Part shown: positions 7,673-19,303 of the stretch, piece by piece
Layout: each line of letters begins with the position of its first letter
How positions within the stretch are numbered: the stretch's first letter is position 1
Assembly (NCBI GenBank): GCA_018058095.1
Contig: JAGPCO010000023.1
Location: 1 to 59,360 of the forward strand
Origin: Kofleriaceae bacterium
Lineage (GTDB): Bacteria > Myxococcota_A > Polyangia > Haliangiales > Haliangiaceae
DNA: 59,360 nucleotides
Direction: 5' to 3'
The notes under the pieces: model-generated
The model's database searches: none
Told to the model about the DNA's origin: nothing
Seen by the model: only the letters and a program-made list of their open reading frames with translations
Made by a program: the position numbers and the translations under genes

Positions 7673-8785
7673 ATGAGCACCGTCCCACCACCCAGCGCCT
7701 CCGCCATCCTCATCGCGCCCGGCGGCGCGACCGGGCCGCTGCGCACGCTGGTCGATCGCCTGGCCGCCGGCGGGGTGGCGGTGGCGATCGTCGACGAGGC
7801 CGAGGAGGCGGCGGTGCTCGCGGCCCGGCGGGCCGGCCCACCGCCGTGTGTGCTGGTGACCATGGCCCGCACCAGCGCCGAGCCGGAGGACCTGGCGCTG
7901 GCCCGACGCCGGCTCGAGGACCTGACCACCCGCCTGCCCGGGCTGACCCCGGTCGTGGTCACCCTGCAGGCAGCGCCCTTGTTCCTCATCGCCTGCCTGC
8001 GCGCCGGCGCCGGTGACGTCATCGACCTGACGCTGGAGGGAACCAGCGCGGCGCGCGTGGTGGTGGCCCGGGTCCACGCCGCCCAGGCCGCGGCCATCGG
8101 CGCGGCCGGACGCGAGCGGTCGCTGCGGTCCATCGTCGACGAGTTCCTGCGCGATCTCATCCGCACCGAGCGCCGGTCGATCGACCTCGAGGAGCGCCTG
8201 GCCCGGCGCGAGCGGCGCTCGACCGGCGAGATCCTGGCCTCGGTCGACCCCGACCCGAACCGGCAACCGACCGTCCTGCTCATCGAGGACGATCGGACCG
8301 TGGCCGACGCCGTCGCCGAGGCGCTCGAACAGGTCGGCGTGAGCTCGTACGCGTACCTGTCGGGCGAGGACACGCTGGCCGAGCTCGACCGCCAGGCCGC
8401 GGCGGGCACCGGGCCGTACTTCGACCTGGCGCTGGTCGACCTGCGCCTGCCCGGCATCGACGGCCTCGACACCATCCGCCAGCTGCGCACCCGCCTGCCC
8501 GAGCTGCCGGCCTTCCTCATCACCGGCTTCGCCGAGCCCGACATCGCGGTCAGCGCGGCCGACCTCGGCGTGAGCGGCTTCGTGTACAAGCCGTTCAACG
8601 ACCTCGACCAGCTGGTCCGCCGCCTGCGCGACCTGGCCACCGCCAGCATGACCCGCCACCGCGAGTCGCTCTACCTCATGCGCATCAAGGAGCGCCACGA
8701 GCGCGTCCTCCTCCACTACCGGCAGCTGGCCGGCGACCTCGACAGCCTCGCCCCCGCCGCGAGCAGCCCGCCCCGTCAGCCGTAG
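7673..8785 (+). CDS. Receiver-domain protein with degenerate N-terminal receiver-like domain
   Basis: 370 aa, ATG start. Residues ~10-140 have a receiver-like alpha/beta pattern without an acidic acceptor. A basic helical linker (ERRSIDLEERLARRERRS) follows. A canonical receiver spans ~200-325: LLIEDD acidic pair, phosphoacceptor Asp256 in ALVDLRLPG, Thr in FLITGF, and Lys306 in VYKPF. The C-terminal ~45 residues are a helix with no DNA-binding or enzymatic output domain. It probably works as a phosphorelay element or through protein contacts. It lies 10 bp after the acylase gene, so may share its transcript. A partner kinase is not adjacent. Confidence 0.8.
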   Translation: MSTVPPPSASAILIAPGGATGPLRTLVDRLAAGGVAVAIVDEAEEAAVLAARRAGPPPCVLVTMARTSAEPEDLALARRRLEDLTTRLPGLTPVVVTLQAAPLFLIACLRAGAGDVIDLTLEGTSAARVVVARVHAAQAAAIGAAGRERSLRSIVDEFLRDLIRTERRSIDLEERLARRERRSTGEILASVDPDPNRQPTVLLIEDDRTVADAVAEALEQVGVSSYAYLSGEDTLAELDRQAAAGTGPYFDLALVDLRLPGIDGLDTIRQLRTRLPELPAFLITGFAEPDIAVSAADLGVSGFVYKPFNDLDQLVRRLRDLATASMTRHRESLYLMRIKERHERVLLHYRQLAGDLDSLAPAASSPPRQP

Positions 8786-8954
8786 CGGGCGCTCGCCAGC
8801 CGGGCGCACGTCGGTGACCACCAGGGGTACGCGCGGGGTACGGCGCGCGAGGCGACCGCGTCCTCGTCGGCGGCCGCGCCTCAGGGCTTCTCTGAGCGTC
8901 GGACAGGGCCCGCTGCCGCCCCCAGCAAGGCCGCCCTGGCCGCCACAACTCTGC
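8786..8954. other. Intergenic region upstream of kinase gene
   Basis: Nothing recognisable other than the promoter element at its right end. Confidence 0.4.
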
Positions 8955-8960
8955 TAGCGT
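8955..8960 (+). promoter_or_regulatory. -10 box TAGCGT, leaderless start
   Basis: TAGCGT followed by 7 nt (GACGGCG) and GTG 8968. Same geometry as at 4719, 15559, 30293, 42521 and 53036. Confidence 0.45.
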
Positions 8961-8967
8961 GACGGCG

Positions 8968-11544
<2,577 letters not shown>

Positions 11545-11760
11545 CCCGGATCCCGGCCCGGCTCGACCCGACCACCGGCGCGCGCGAGGAGGTCGGCCTG
11601 GCCACGGTCGACCTCCGCGCCGGGCGCGGCCGGCAGCGCCGGTAGGGAATTCCCGGAACGGGGCGGCCCGGTGTCGGTAGCTACCCACACGCTGACCGCG
11701 GCGACGGCGGGCAGCGCTGACAGCGAGACGCCACCCGGGTACGCTGGAGGGTAGTTCGCC
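11545..11760. other. Intergenic region
   Basis: No gene seen. A possible -10 box TACGCT (11740-11745) and a GGAGG ribosome site (11746-11750) precede GTG 11761, so here transcription and translation signals lie almost on top of each other. Confidence 0.4.
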
Positions 11761-14700
11761 GTGGCCGACCGACCAGTCAAGACCGCCGCCCTGGTGCCCC
11801 GCCAGACCGGGCCGATCCGCGTGCTGGTCAAGGCCGATCGGTTCGAGGTGCGAGGGGACCTGGGCGCCGGCTCGACCGGGGTGGTGTGGCGGGTCCTCGA
11901 CCGCGACCGCGGCCACGAGGTGGCGCTGCGGCCGCTGCCGGCGGCCAACCCGGAGCAGCTGCTCGCGCTCAAGGACGACTTCCGCGCCCTGGCCGAGGTG
12001 CGGCACCCCCACGTGGTCCGGGTCCACGAGCTGGTCGAGATCGAGGGCCGGCTGTTCGTCAGCATGGAGATCGTCGACGGCCTCGACCTGATGTCGTGGC
12101 TGTGGGGCGCCGACCGCGCCAGCGGCCAGCACGAGGCGGTCACCGGCGAGGAGTTCTCCGAGCAGGAGACGACCGCCAAGAACGTGCTGCCGCTGATCGC
12201 GCCGTCGGTCGACCACACGCGCCTGCGCGCCGGCCTGGCCCAGCTGACCGACGCCCTCACCGCGCTGCACGCGGCCGGCTGCGTGCACGGCGATCTGCGC
12301 CCGAGCAACGTGCTGGTCACGGCGGAGCAGCGGCTGGTGGTGCTCGACTTCGCCGGCGCCGCCCGCCGCGCCGCCCAGCCACCCAGCGCCGCCACCGCGC
12401 CGTACCTGCCGCCCGAGGCCAGCAGCGGCCGGATGGAGACGCCAGGCGACTGGTACGCGGTCGGCGTGCTGCTGTACGAGGCCCTGACCGGTCGCACCCC
12501 GTTCGTCGGCAAGCCGGCCGCGGTCATGCAGGCCAAGGTCACGTCCGATCCACCGCCACCCTCGGCGCTGGTCAAGGACGTGCCACCCGAGCTCGATCAC
12601 CTGTGCGAGCGCCTGCTCCGGCGCGACACCCGCGACCGCGCCGGCGCGGCCGACATCCTGCGCGTGCTCGACCCGGCGCGTAAGCCGCGCCGCTCGGCCA
12701 TCATCGAGGCGCTCACCGCCGAGCCGTCGGTGGTGCCGCGCGCGGTCATGCCGCTGGTCGGGCGCCAGCGCGAGCTCGGCCTCCTGGCCGGCGCGCTCGG
12801 CGACGCCCGCCGCTCGCAGGCGGTGCTGCAGGTGGTGACCGGCCCGTCCGGCATCGGCAAGACCGCGCTGATCGAGGCGTTCGCGCGCCAGCTGTCGAGC
12901 GACGCGCTGGTGCTGCTCGGCCGCTGCCACGAGCGCGAGACCATGCCGTTCAAGGCGCTCGACGGCATCATCGACGGCCTGGCCCGGCGCCTGGGCCAGC
13001 TGTCGACCACCACGCGGGGCCGCGTCCTGCCCGACCGCGCCGACCTGCTGGCCGAGCTGTTCCCGGTGCTGCGCCGGGTCGAGGGCATCGGCGGTGGCCC
13101 CCAGACCTGGCGCGGGGCCGACCCGGGCGAGCTGCGCCTGCGCGCCTTCGCCACCCTGCGCGAGCTGCTCGGCCGCCTGGCCCAGCACACCCCGCTGGTG
13201 CTGATCATCGACGACCTGCACGGCGCCGATCTCGACAGCCTCGACCTGCTGGCCCACATCCTGCGCCTGCCCGACTCGCCGCGCCTGCTGGTCGTCGCCG
13301 CCGGTCGCCCGAGCGGTGCGCTCGATCGCCTGCGCGACCTGGCCACGCGGGGCCAGATCCCGACGATGCGCCGGCTCGAGCTGGGGCCGATGCCGACCGA
13401 GGAGGCCGAGCTGCTGGCCGACGTGGCCGCCAGCCACCTCGGCATCGATCTCAGCTCGGCCCGGGCCATCGCCCTGGCCTGCGACGGCCACCCCGGCTTC
13501 ATCCTCGAGCTGGTCCGCGCCGCCGACAGCCCCGACCTCACCGCCGGGGCCGAGCACGTGCCGACGCTCGACGAGCTGCTCACCGCTCGCCTGGCCCGCC
13601 TCGACGACGCCGAGCGGGTCATCCTCGACGTGCTGGCGCTGGCCGGGCCCAGCCCCATCGCGCTGGTGGCCGCGGCGACCCACCAGCCGGTGCCCAAGCT
13701 GCTGACCCGGCTCGACGGCCTGGTCGACGGCGACCTGGTGGTGGCCAGCGGGCGCAGCCCGGGCGACGTGCTCGACCTCTATCACGACCGCCTGCGTGAC
13801 GCCCTGCTGGCCCAGCTCGGCCCGGCGGTGGCGCGCGAGCTGCACGGCGCGCTGGCCACCACCCTCGAGGGTGCCAGCCCGACCGAGCCGGCCCGCCTCA
13901 TGTACCACTGGGCCCAGGCCGGGCAGCGCCGACGCGCGGTCGACTACGCCATCGCCGCCGCCCGCGCCGCCGCCGCCGCGTTCGAGTTCCACCGCGCCGG
14001 GGAGCTGTACCGCATCGCGCTGGCCGAGCAGCTGGCGGCCGAGGTCGACCGGCGGACCCGGATCGAGCTGGCCGAGGTGCTCGGCTACGGCGGGCGCAGC
14101 AGCGAGGCCGCGGTCGAATACCTGGCGGCGGCGGGCAAGGCCGACCGCGATCAGGCGGTCGACCTGCAGCGCCGGGCCGCCGACGCGCTGTTCAACGCCG
14201 GCGAGATCGAGCAGGGCAGCCAGCTCATGACCCAGGTCCTGGGCCAGCTCGGCATCACCGCCGGGCGCGGCCGGTTTGGCCTCATCGGCGCGCTGTTCCG
14301 GCGCAAGCGGCTGGGCCGCCCCGACGCCTTCGTCGCGCGCGCCTCGACCGCCATCTCTGGCCACGACCTCGGCACCCTCGACGCCCTGGCCACGGCCGAG
14401 CTCGGGCTCGGCCTGGTCGATCCGTGGCGCGCGTTCGAGTTCCACGTGCGCTACCTCGAGCTGGCGCGCGCCACCGGCGAGCCCAACCGCTACGCCCGCG
14501 GCATGGCCATCGAGGCGGTGTGGCGCGCCTCGAGCGACCCGGCCGACCGCGACGGCATCCTGGCCTGCCTCGACGCCGCCGACGGCGCGCTCACCGCCGA
14601 CGCGCCGATCCTCGACCGGGTCCAGGTCGTGCTGGCGCGCGGCATGGCCGGGGCGCTGGCGACCGACCTGCCCGACGCCCGCGCCGCGCTCGACTGGGTC

Positions 14701-15495
14701 CTGTCGACCCTGGCCATGGACTGCCGGGGCGCGGCCTGGGAGACCCGGACCGCCCGCATGTTCGCGCTGTGGGTCGACTGGCAGCGCGGCGACCTCAAGA
14801 ACCTGTCGTTCAACGCCAGGCGCTGGCTCGAGGACGCGGTGTCCCTGGGCGACGTGCTGGCCCGGACCCAGCACGGCATGGGGCTGATGGTGCTGGTGCC
14901 GCTGATCGCCGACGACGTGGCCACCGCCAGCAGCCGGCTCGACGACGCCGCCGCGGTGTGGGCCCATCGCCAGATCCCGATCCACGCCTACTACCTGGCG
15001 CTGGGTCGCGCCCTCATCGCCCTGTACCAGGGTGATGGCGCCGGCGCCCTGGCCGTGCTCGACGCCTTCGAGAAGGCCGCCGGCGGCGATCTCGACCAGG
15101 TCCAGCATCTGGTGGCCGACCTCGCCTATGCCCGGGCCCGGGCCTGGCTGCTCCTGGTCGAGCGCGATCGCAAGGCGGGCCTGGCCGGCGCGCGCGCGGC
15201 GGCCAGGACCCTGGCCCGGTCCGAGCTGCCGTACGCCAAGGCGGTCGGCCACCTCGTGCTCGGCTGCGCCGAGGCCGCGGCCGGAGACAGCGCGGCGGCC
15301 GAGGCCGCCTTCGGTCAGGCCGTGACCTGGTTCGACCGGCTCGACATGGCGGTGCTGGCCCGCGTGGCGCGGTACCGGCGCAGCCGCCTGCGTGGCGGCG
15401 CGGTCGGCACCGCCGAGGGGATCGCCATCATCGACGACCTGGCCGGTCGGGGCGCGCGTGCGCCCGAGCGCCTGATCGCGCTGCTGGCGCCATGA
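11761..15495 (+). CDS. Pseudokinase-ATPase-TPR regulator (PknK/STAND-like)
   Basis: 1244 aa, GTG start with GGAGG 10 nt upstream. Three parts are visible. (1) A kinase-like fold (~25-290) with degraded catalysis: the VAIK Lys is Arg57 (VALRPL), HRD is HGD (His176-Gly177-Asp178) and DFG is DFAG. (2) An AAA/STAND-type ATPase (~335-620): Walker A GPSGIGKT at 361-368 and Walker B LIIDD at 481-485. (3) A C-terminal ~600 residues of helical, TPR-like repeats. The architecture matches the large kinase-ATPase-TPR signalling proteins common in Myxococcota, but the missing Lys and altered HRD/DFG predict little or no kinase activity, so the first domain probably binds ligand or partner. No transmembrane segment; cytoplasmic. 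Confidence 0.85.
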   Translation: MADRPVKTAALVPRQTGPIRVLVKADRFEVRGDLGAGSTGVVWRVLDRDRGHEVALRPLPAANPEQLLALKDDFRALAEVRHPHVVRVHELVEIEGRLFVSMEIVDGLDLMSWLWGADRASGQHEAVTGEEFSEQETTAKNVLPLIAPSVDHTRLRAGLAQLTDALTALHAAGCVHGDLRPSNVLVTAEQRLVVLDFAGAARRAAQPPSAATAPYLPPEASSGRMETPGDWYAVGVLLYEALTGRTPFVGKPAAVMQAKVTSDPPPPSALVKDVPPELDHLCERLLRRDTRDRAGAADILRVLDPARKPRRSAIIEALTAEPSVVPRAVMPLVGRQRELGLLAGALGDARRSQAVLQVVTGPSGIGKTALIEAFARQLSSDALVLLGRCHERETMPFKALDGIIDGLARRLGQLSTTTRGRVLPDRADLLAELFPVLRRVEGIGGGPQTWRGADPGELRLRAFATLRELLGRLAQHTPLVLIIDDLHGADLDSLDLLAHILRLPDSPRLLVVAAGRPSGALDRLRDLATRGQIPTMRRLELGPMPTEEAELLADVAASHLGIDLSSARAIALACDGHPGFILELVRAADSPDLTAGAEHVPTLDELLTARLARLDDAERVILDVLALAGPSPIALVAAATHQPVPKLLTRLDGLVDGDLVVASGRSPGDVLDLYHDRLRDALLAQLGPAVARELHGALATTLEGASPTEPARLMYHWAQAGQRRRAVDYAIAAARAAAAAFEFHRAGELYRIALAEQLAAEVDRRTRIELAEVLGYGGRSSEAAVEYLAAAGKADRDQAVDLQRRAADALFNAGEIEQGSQLMTQVLGQLGITAGRGRFGLIGALFRRKRLGRPDAFVARASTAISGHDLGTLDALATAELGLGLVDPWRAFEFHVRYLELARATGEPNRYARGMAIEAVWRASSDPADRDGILACLDAADGALTADAPILDRVQVVLARGMAGALATDLPDARAALDWVLSTLAMDCRGAAWETRTARMFALWVDWQRGDLKNLSFNARRWLEDAVSLGDVLARTQHGMGLMVLVPLIADDVATASSRLDDAAAVWAHRQIPIHAYYLALGRALIALYQGDGAGALAVLDAFEKAAGGDLDQVQHLVADLAYARARAWLLLVERDRKAGLAGARAAARTLARSELPYAKAVGHLVLGCAEAAAGDSAAAEAAFGQAVTWFDRLDMAVLARVARYRRSRLRGGAVGTAEGIAIIDDLAGRGARAPERLIALLAP

Positions 15496-15558
15496 ACGAT
15501 CGTCCTCTCCCCAGCGGTCAGGCTCCCCCGAGGATTGCGGTCGTGGTCCCGCAGTCCG

Positions 15559-15564
15559 TATAGT
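15559..15564 (+). promoter_or_regulatory. Promoter: TTGCGG-N18-TATAGT
   Basis: -35 TTGCGG at 15535-15540, an 18-nt spacer, -10 TATAGT at 15559-15564, then 7 nt to ATG 15572. The best complete sigma-70-type promoter among the leaderless set. Confidence 0.6.
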
Positions 15565-15571
15565 CGCTCAG

Positions 15572-16987
15572 ATGTCGGCGCCGCCGCCCAGCATCAAGCT
15601 CCGCTGCACATCCTGGCAGCAGCTTGCGGGTATCTACCGGCGCGATCTCACGCGCGGCGCGATCTTCCTCAAGACCGGCCGGCCGCCGCCGATCGGGACC
15701 GCCGTCCGCATCGATCTCACGCTGCCGAGCGAGTCGGTCATCGCCCTGTCGGGCGCGGTCGAGGCCCACGTCGGCGAGGGTGGGCTGGGCGGGCGTGGCC
15801 CCGGCGTCGACATCAAGCTGACCGCGGTGCCGCAGAGCGCGATGTGGCTGATCGAGACGGCGCTGGCGGCGCACCGCGAGCAGGCCCAGCTCACGCCCAT
15901 GCCGGGCAAGCTGCCGAGCGCGCCGCGCACGCCCGAGGCGACGCTCGAAGGCGACGGCGACGTGGCCCAGGCCGAGGAGCAGCTGGTCAGCGCGCTCGCC
16001 GCCGAGCTGAGCTCGCTGCAGCAGCTCAACCCGTTCCAGGTCCTCGCGGTCGGGTACCAGGCCAGCGACGACGACGTGCGCCGGGCCTTCGCCGAGCTGA
16101 CCCAGCGCTACCACCCCGACCGCTTCGCCCGCTACGCCTCGTCGGAGCTGCGCCAGATGGCGGCCGAGATCTTCATCCTCATCCGCGACGCCTACCGGCG
16201 TATCGGCGACGAGGCCAGCCGGGCCACGGCGCGAGCGGCGCTGCCGGCGTCGACCGCGGCGCGCGCCAGCGGGGCGCCGCCCACCGCGACGGCGGGGCGC
16301 TCGGCCCCGGCCGCGCCACCCGCACCACCGAGCCCGGGGCGCTCGGCCGGTGGCCTGCCGGTCATCTCCACCGTCGCGCCCAGCCTGCCCAGCCGCCCGG
16401 GCGCGCAGCCGCGGGCCGCGTCGGCGCCGCCGGTCGCGGCGCCGCCCACGCCGTCGGCTCGACCGCCGACCCAGCCGCTGCCGCGCGCGGCCGGCTCGGT
16501 GGCGTCGCAGACCCCGGCCCGCGGCGTGCCGACGGTGGCCACCCCGACGCCCGCCCGCGGCGTGCCGGCGGTGGCGTCGCCGACGCCGGCCCGCGGCGTG
16601 CCGACCAGCGCCGGGGCGGCCCCGGCCAGCGTGGGCACCAGCTCCTCGCCGACGCCGTCGCTCGGCGTCCCCGCCATCGGCAACGACCCCAGCATGCTCG
16701 AGGCCCTCCTCGACGCCGACCGCCTCGACGAGGCGTTCGCCCTGTGCCAGGTCCACACCAAGCGCAGCCCGGGCGAGGTGCGGTTCCGCGCCAGCCTGGA
16801 GCTGATCGAGGGCCTGCGCGCCATCGCCAGCCGCAACCGCCTCGAGGCCGCGCAGCGGTTCGAGGCGACGCTCGAGCTCGACCCCGGCAACGAGCGCGCC
16901 GCGCGCGAGCTGGCCGAGATGCGCCGGCAGGCCACCAACGAACGCAAGGGAATGCTGAGCCGCCTGCTCAAGGGGGAGGACTCGTGA
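15572..16987 (+). CDS. PilZ-like / J-domain / TPR-like cochaperone
   Basis: 471 aa. Residues ~5-105 resemble a PilZ-type domain ([16 protein letters not shown]), but the RxxxR motif is absent and the second Gly of the DxSxGG motif is Ala, so c-di-GMP binding is doubtful. A J-domain-like segment (~150-210) contains HPD at 181-183, the motif that stimulates Hsp70 ATPase. A long Ala/Pro-rich linker follows with near-repeats of [12 protein letters not shown] (~310-350). The C-terminus (~370-470) is helical and TPR-like. The stop overlaps the next gene's GTG (GTGA at 16984-16987), which encodes an Hsp70, so the pair is very likely a dedicated J-protein/Hsp70 couple. The promoter just upstream predicts a leaderless mRNA. 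Confidence 0.8.
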   Translation: MSAPPPSIKLRCTSWQQLAGIYRRDLTRGAIFLKTGRPPPIGTAVRIDLTLPSESVIALSGAVEAHVGEGGLGGRGPGVDIKLTAVPQSAMWLIETALAAHREQAQLTPMPGKLPSAPRTPEATLEGDGDVAQAEEQLVSALAAELSSLQQLNPFQVLAVGYQASDDDVRRAFAELTQRYHPDRFARYASSELRQMAAEIFILIRDAYRRIGDEASRATARAALPASTAARASGAPPTATAGRSAPAAPPAPPSPGRSAGGLPVISTVAPSLPSRPGAQPRAASAPPVAAPPTPSARPPTQPLPRAAGSVASQTPARGVPTVATPTPARGVPAVASPTPARGVPTSAGAAPASVGTSSSPTPSLGVPAIGNDPSMLEALLDADRLDEAFALCQVHTKRSPGEVRFRASLELIEGLRAIASRNRLEAAQRFEATLELDPGNERAARELAEMRRQATNERKGMLSRLLKGEDS

Positions 16988-18660
16988 GTCGCGGGCGCAT
17001 CATCGGCATCGATCTCGGCACCACCAACTCGTGCGCGGCCATCGTCGAGCGCGGCGCCCCGCGTATCCTGGCCACGCCAGCCGGCGAGCGCACCCTGCCG
17101 TCGGTCGTGGCCTGGACCCAGGCCGGCGAGATCGTCAGCGGCACCCAGGCGGTGCGGCAGGCGGTGTCGAACGCACAGTCGACCGTGTTCGGGACCAAGC
17201 GCCTCATCGGCCGCAAGGTCAACGCGGACGACGTGTCGTGGTTCGCCCGCATCGCGCCGTTCCGCATCGTCGCCGCCCCCAACGGTGACGCCTGGATCCG
17301 CATCCGCGGCGCGGCGGTGTCGCCGCAGGAGGTCGCGTCCCACGTCCTGCGCCGGCTGCGCGCCATCGCCGAGGACGCCGTCGGCGAGCCGGTGACGCGG
17401 GCGGTGGTGACGGTGCCGGCCTACTTCGACGACGTGCAGCGCCAGGCCACGCGTGACGCCGGCGCCATCGCCGGGCTCGACATCGTCCGCATCCTCAACG
17501 AGCCGACCGCCGCCGCGCTGGCGTACGGTGCGCACCGCCAGGCCGAGAACCGACGCCGGATCATCGCCGTGTTCGATCTCGGCGGCGGCACCTTCGACGT
17601 GTCGATCATGGCCATCGAGCACGGCGTGTTCGAGGTGCTGGCCACCGGCGGCGACAGCGCGCTCGGTGGCGAGGACTGGGACCGCCGCATGATCGAGCGC
17701 CTGGCCGACGAGGTGTTCGACGCGCACCGGGTCGACCTGCTCGGCAACCCGCTGGCGGTGGCCCGGCTCAAGGAGGCGTGTGAGGCGGCCAAGAAGGCGC
17801 TGTCGACCGAGCGCGAGGCCAGCGTGACCCTGCCGTACCTGGCCCAGGACGCCGCCGGCATGCCCATCAACCTCGACCGCCGGCTGACCCGCGACGAGGT
17901 CGAGCACACCACGCGCGACCTGCTCGATCGCCTGGCCGCGCCGTGCCAGCGCACCATCGAGGAGTCGGGCGTGGCCCCGGCCGACATCGAGGAGGTCCTG
18001 CTGGTCGGCGGCATGACGCGGTGGCCAGCGGTGCAGGCGGTGGTCGAGCGGATCTTCGGCAAGAAGCCGTCGAAGGGCGCCAACCCCGACGAGGTGGTCG
18101 CGCTCGGGGCGGCGTCGTACGCCGCCATCCTGGCCGGCGACCGCGACGACGCCACGCTGCTCGACGTGACCCCGCACGACATCGGCATCAAGGTGGGCGA
18201 GTCGCAGTTCGCGGTGCTCATCCCGCGCAACGCGATGCTGCCGGTGCGAGCCCGTCGCCTGTTCGCCACCACCATCCCCGATCAGCGCTTCGTGTCGATC
18301 GAGCTGTACCAGGGTGAGGCCGACGACGTCGGCAAGAACCGCAAGCTGGGCCAGATCATCCTCGACGACCTGCCGCCCGGCCCGGCCGGCTCGGTCCGGG
18401 TCGAGCTGATCATCACGATCGACGTCGAGTCGATCCTGAGCGTGACCGCGCGCGAGCTGCGCGGGCACCGGGCCACGACCGTGACCATCCGCCCGACTGG
18501 CGGCCTGTCGCAGCGGGAGATCGTCGAGATCATCGCCCGCCGCCGGGCCGAGGAGGCGCCGCGTGATCGCCGGGCCTCGCTGGCGCCCGGGCCGGTGCCC
18601 GGCGGCGAGGTGGTCGGCGCCGACGGCGGCGGCGTCGGTGGCGGCGACGAGCGGCCATGA
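16984..18660 (+). CDS. Short Hsp70 (DnaK-family) chaperone
   Basis: 558 aa from GTG. The nucleotide-binding domain is complete: [10 protein letters not shown] at the N-terminus, [21 protein letters not shown] and [11 protein letters not shown]. The substrate-binding beta domain is recognisable ([24 protein letters not shown]). The helical lid is cut to a few residues, ending in a Gly-rich tail, so the protein is roughly 80 residues shorter than typical DnaK and lacks a normal lid. GAKPDE-type Hsp70 features ([13 protein letters not shown]) are present. Being encoded with a J-domain protein and a regulator, it is a specialised Hsp70 rather than the housekeeping DnaK, which normally sits with grpE/dnaJ. 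It overlaps both neighbours by 4 nt (GTGA, ATGA). Confidence 0.92.
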   Translation: MSRGRIIGIDLGTTNSCAAIVERGAPRILATPAGERTLPSVVAWTQAGEIVSGTQAVRQAVSNAQSTVFGTKRLIGRKVNADDVSWFARIAPFRIVAAPNGDAWIRIRGAAVSPQEVASHVLRRLRAIAEDAVGEPVTRAVVTVPAYFDDVQRQATRDAGAIAGLDIVRILNEPTAAALAYGAHRQAENRRRIIAVFDLGGGTFDVSIMAIEHGVFEVLATGGDSALGGEDWDRRMIERLADEVFDAHRVDLLGNPLAVARLKEACEAAKKALSTEREASVTLPYLAQDAAGMPINLDRRLTRDEVEHTTRDLLDRLAAPCQRTIEESGVAPADIEEVLLVGGMTRWPAVQAVVERIFGKKPSKGANPDEVVALGAASYAAILAGDRDDATLLDVTPHDIGIKVGESQFAVLIPRNAMLPVRARRLFATTIPDQRFVSIELYQGEADDVGKNRKLGQIILDDLPPGPAGSVRVELIITIDVESILSVTARELRGHRATTVTIRPTGGLSQREIVEIIARRRAEEAPRDRRASLAPGPVPGGEVVGADGGGVGGGDERP

Positions 18661-19178
18661 GCGACGCGCCCAGCCCGGCCGGGCCGACCGTGCTGCAGGT
18701 GGCCGACGCGGTCGGCGCGCTGATGGAGGCGTGGGGCTTCAAGCGCAACATGGGCCGGATGTGGACCGCGCTGTACCTGGCCGATCACCCGCTGACGGCC
18801 AGCGAGCTGGGCGACCTGCTCGGGCTGTCGAGCGGATCGGTGTCGATGCTGCTGGCCGAGCTCGGCCAGTGGGGCGCGGTCAAGAAGGCGTGGATCCCGG
18901 GCGAGCGACGCGAGCACTACCAGGCCGAGACCACCATCTGGAAGCTGGTGTCACGCGTGCTGCGCGAGCGTGAGCTCAACTGGGTCAAGACCGCGCTCGA
19001 GAGCTTCGAGGACGCCAACCGCACGCTCGACGGTATCGCCGACGTCGATCCGCAGGTGCGGGCCCGGGTCGCCGGCCTGGCCGACCTGGCCCGGGTCGGC
19101 GCCCACCTGCTCGAGGCCATCCTGCAGGGCGAGTCGGTCGACGCGCTACCGCTCAAGTCGTTCGGCGCCCTGCGCTAG
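18657..19178 (+). CDS. GbsR/MarR-family transcriptional regulator
   Basis: 173 aa, ATG overlapping the Hsp70 stop (ATGA). A winged-helix domain (~15-100) contains [20 protein letters not shown], then [19 protein letters not shown] and [16 protein letters not shown], the pattern of GbsR-type MarR regulators. A helical C-terminal dimerisation part follows. It probably controls its own operon or a membrane or osmotic response, as relatives do; the target is unknown. Its coupling to the Hsp70 may mean the chaperone helps control regulator folding or activity. That idea is inference. Confidence 0.85.
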   Translation: MSDAPSPAGPTVLQVADAVGALMEAWGFKRNMGRMWTALYLADHPLTASELGDLLGLSSGSVSMLLAELGQWGAVKKAWIPGERREHYQAETTIWKLVSRVLRERELNWVKTALESFEDANRTLDGIADVDPQVRARVAGLADLARVGAHLLEAILQGESVDALPLKSFGALR

Positions 19179-19303
19179 CAGGTCGACCCCACCGCGACCG
19201 CGGATCGCCCCGGGTCGGCCTTCCCCCGGATGGCGGATGTAGGTCCATGTCGGCCGAACCGCGCCCGCGCCCCGGCGGCAACCGGAACACTTTCACCGGG
19301 TCC

